Source: Neostapfia colusana
Lineage: Eukaryota > Streptophyta > Magnoliopsida > Poales > Poaceae
Reading direction: 5' to 3'
Length of the DNA stretch: 64,000 nucleotides
Assembly: GCA_030760725.1 (NCBI GenBank)
Contig: JASWHV010000016.1
Location: 20,389,084 to 20,453,083, forward strand
The translations under genes were made by a program, and so were the position numbers. Position 1 is the first letter of the stretch. Each line of letters begins with the position of its first letter. The notes beneath the pieces were generated by a model. The model saw only the letters and a program-made list of their open reading frames with translations, did no database searches and had not been told where the DNA came from. Of this stretch, positions 63,368 to 64,000 are shown piece by piece.

Positions 63368-64000
63368 CTAAGGACCTCCCGGCTCTCGCCGGAACCTTGC
63401 GGCTACAAGGGCGGCCACATCCTCGACTTCAGCCCTGGCAGCTTCCTCCCGCTCCGCGGCTGGGCCCTCTCTCGCTGGCTCTAGCGAAAAAGAGGGGTCG
63501 CAGCTCTTGAAGCATGCCAGCACATGCGAGGCGACCTCTAAAGCTAAGCCGCGGCCCTCGGCCTCAAGCTCGCTGGCGACCACCGAGTGAAGTCTGTCTA
63601 GCTTGGCGCCGATCGACTCCAACGCAGGGATCACCTCTGCCACCTTCAATGCGGGAGTCGCGGCCCTCACCGGACTGAAGCCAAGAGGGATCAGGGCGGA
63701 CCCCGCTCGATCCACGAAGCTTGAGACCGCAAGAGCCTCGGAGGACCGCAAGACTGAGAGCTCCTCCACCTCGCGGCGGGCCGCCTGCAGAGCCTCCAGG
63801 TTCCTCTCGGAGAATTCCTTCTCCTTGGCCGCCAGGGAACTCTCCCGAAGGTGGAGAGTCTTGGCTAGCCGCTCCAACTCAGCGGCCTTGAAGCCGGCGG
63901 TCAACTCCCGGTCCAAGACTGCCCGGCGATCATGGGAGACCTGTTCCTCCCTCAAGTCGAGGTCTGCCTTCAGAATCTCCAGCTCCTCCATCCGAGCTCG
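63368..64000 (-). CDS. Antisense aORF, C-terminal coiled-coil part, runs off the window
   Basis: At least 208 codons are open on the minus strand, ending ARAEVEDVAALVAARFRREPGGP-stop at 63368. Coiled coil rich in Glu, Arg and Ala (EELEILKADLDLREEQVS), then a conserved PALESIGAKLDRL segment and CFKSCDPSFSLEPAREGP. Closest to the copies at 1-1639 and 41618-43347. No break inside the visible part. The start lies beyond position 64000. Confidence 0.72.
   Translation of the reverse strand, partial: RARMEELEILKADLDLREEQVSHDRRAVLDRELTAGFKAAELERLAKTLHLRESSLAAKEKEFSERNLEALQAARREVEELSVLRSSEALAVSSFVDRAGSALIPLGFSPVRAATPALKVAEVIPALESIGAKLDRLHSVVASELEAEGRGLALEVASHVLACFKSCDPSFSLEPAREGPAAEREEAARAEVEDVAALVAARFRREPGGP

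Larger units (their letters stand above)
58662..64000 (+). mobile_element. Gag-only non-autonomous derivative, 3' end outside the window
   Basis: 5' LTR, PBS, gag, integrase C-terminal relic, post-pol region and the beginning (C-terminal part) of an antisense aORF. Protease, RT, RNase H and the integrase core are absent, with the same junctions as in 38642-44934. It would need enzymes from a gag-pol copy to move. Confidence 0.82.

Noticed and set aside
1..64000. Endogenous pararetrovirus or retrovirus with an envelope gene
   Set aside because: No movement or coat protein of pararetroviruses, an integrase with DDE and true LTRs are present, and no sense-strand ORF with signal peptide or membrane anchor lies after pol.
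1..64000. Bacterial or organellar origin, operons, ribosome binding sites, riboswitches, tRNA or rRNA genes
   Set aside because: Content is plant LTR retrotransposons throughout, and no cloverleaf or rRNA-like segment was noticed on reading.

Overview
This is nuclear plant DNA made almost entirely of Ty3/gypsy LTR retrotransposons of one family, nested and recombined. I see no ordinary host gene, rRNA or tRNA. The lineage call (Tat) rests on four features: a CX2HX4HX4C gag knuckle, a DGGA protease, a second 'archaeal-type' RNase H (aRNH) after the classical one, and an antisense extra ORF (aORF) between pol and the 3' LTR. Tat elements are restricted to land plants. The high GC suggests a GC-rich (perhaps monocot) angiosperm, but the species cannot be named.

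Order in an intact copy: LTR (about 1.1 kb, TGTCG...CGACA), PBS, gag-protease, an in-frame amber codon, RT-RNaseH-aRNH-integrase, a long 3' region, the antisense aORF, LTR. I name LTRs L1-L12 from left to right.

Layout. 1-3226: 3' end of a gag-only type element (aORF, L1). 3227-11403: best gag-pol copy, both ORFs open. 11404-18315: L2, a wrecked copy with a 616-bp gag triplication and a 115-bp tandem repeat, then L3. 18316-21352: 3' region of another copy, then a rearranged LTR (L4). 21409-24107: intact gag-protease, with pol cut by L5. 24108-29753: decayed copy. 29754-38641: mirror-image composite with inverted LTRs L6 and L7 outside, a full-length spliced aORF (31343-34127), and a 1.19-kb inverted repeat. 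38642-44934: gag-only derivative with aORF, ending at L8. 44935-46820: another 3' region. 46821-57235: second gag-pol copy (L9-L10), pol broken twice. 57236-58135: reverse-oriented LTR/3' fragment. 58136-58661: the only non-family sequence. 58662-64000: second gag-only derivative, running off the end.

The gag-pol copies would supply enzymes. The gag-only copies keep LTR, PBS, gag and aORF and could only move in trans. Several LTRs carry element sequence on both sides, and at least two look chimeric. That points to repeated unequal recombination between LTRs, with assembly error in near-identical repeats as the main alternative. The most interesting signals are the spliced antisense gene and its size variants, the conserved amber codon, evenly spaced CACGTG motifs in U3, and the diverged inverted repeat.
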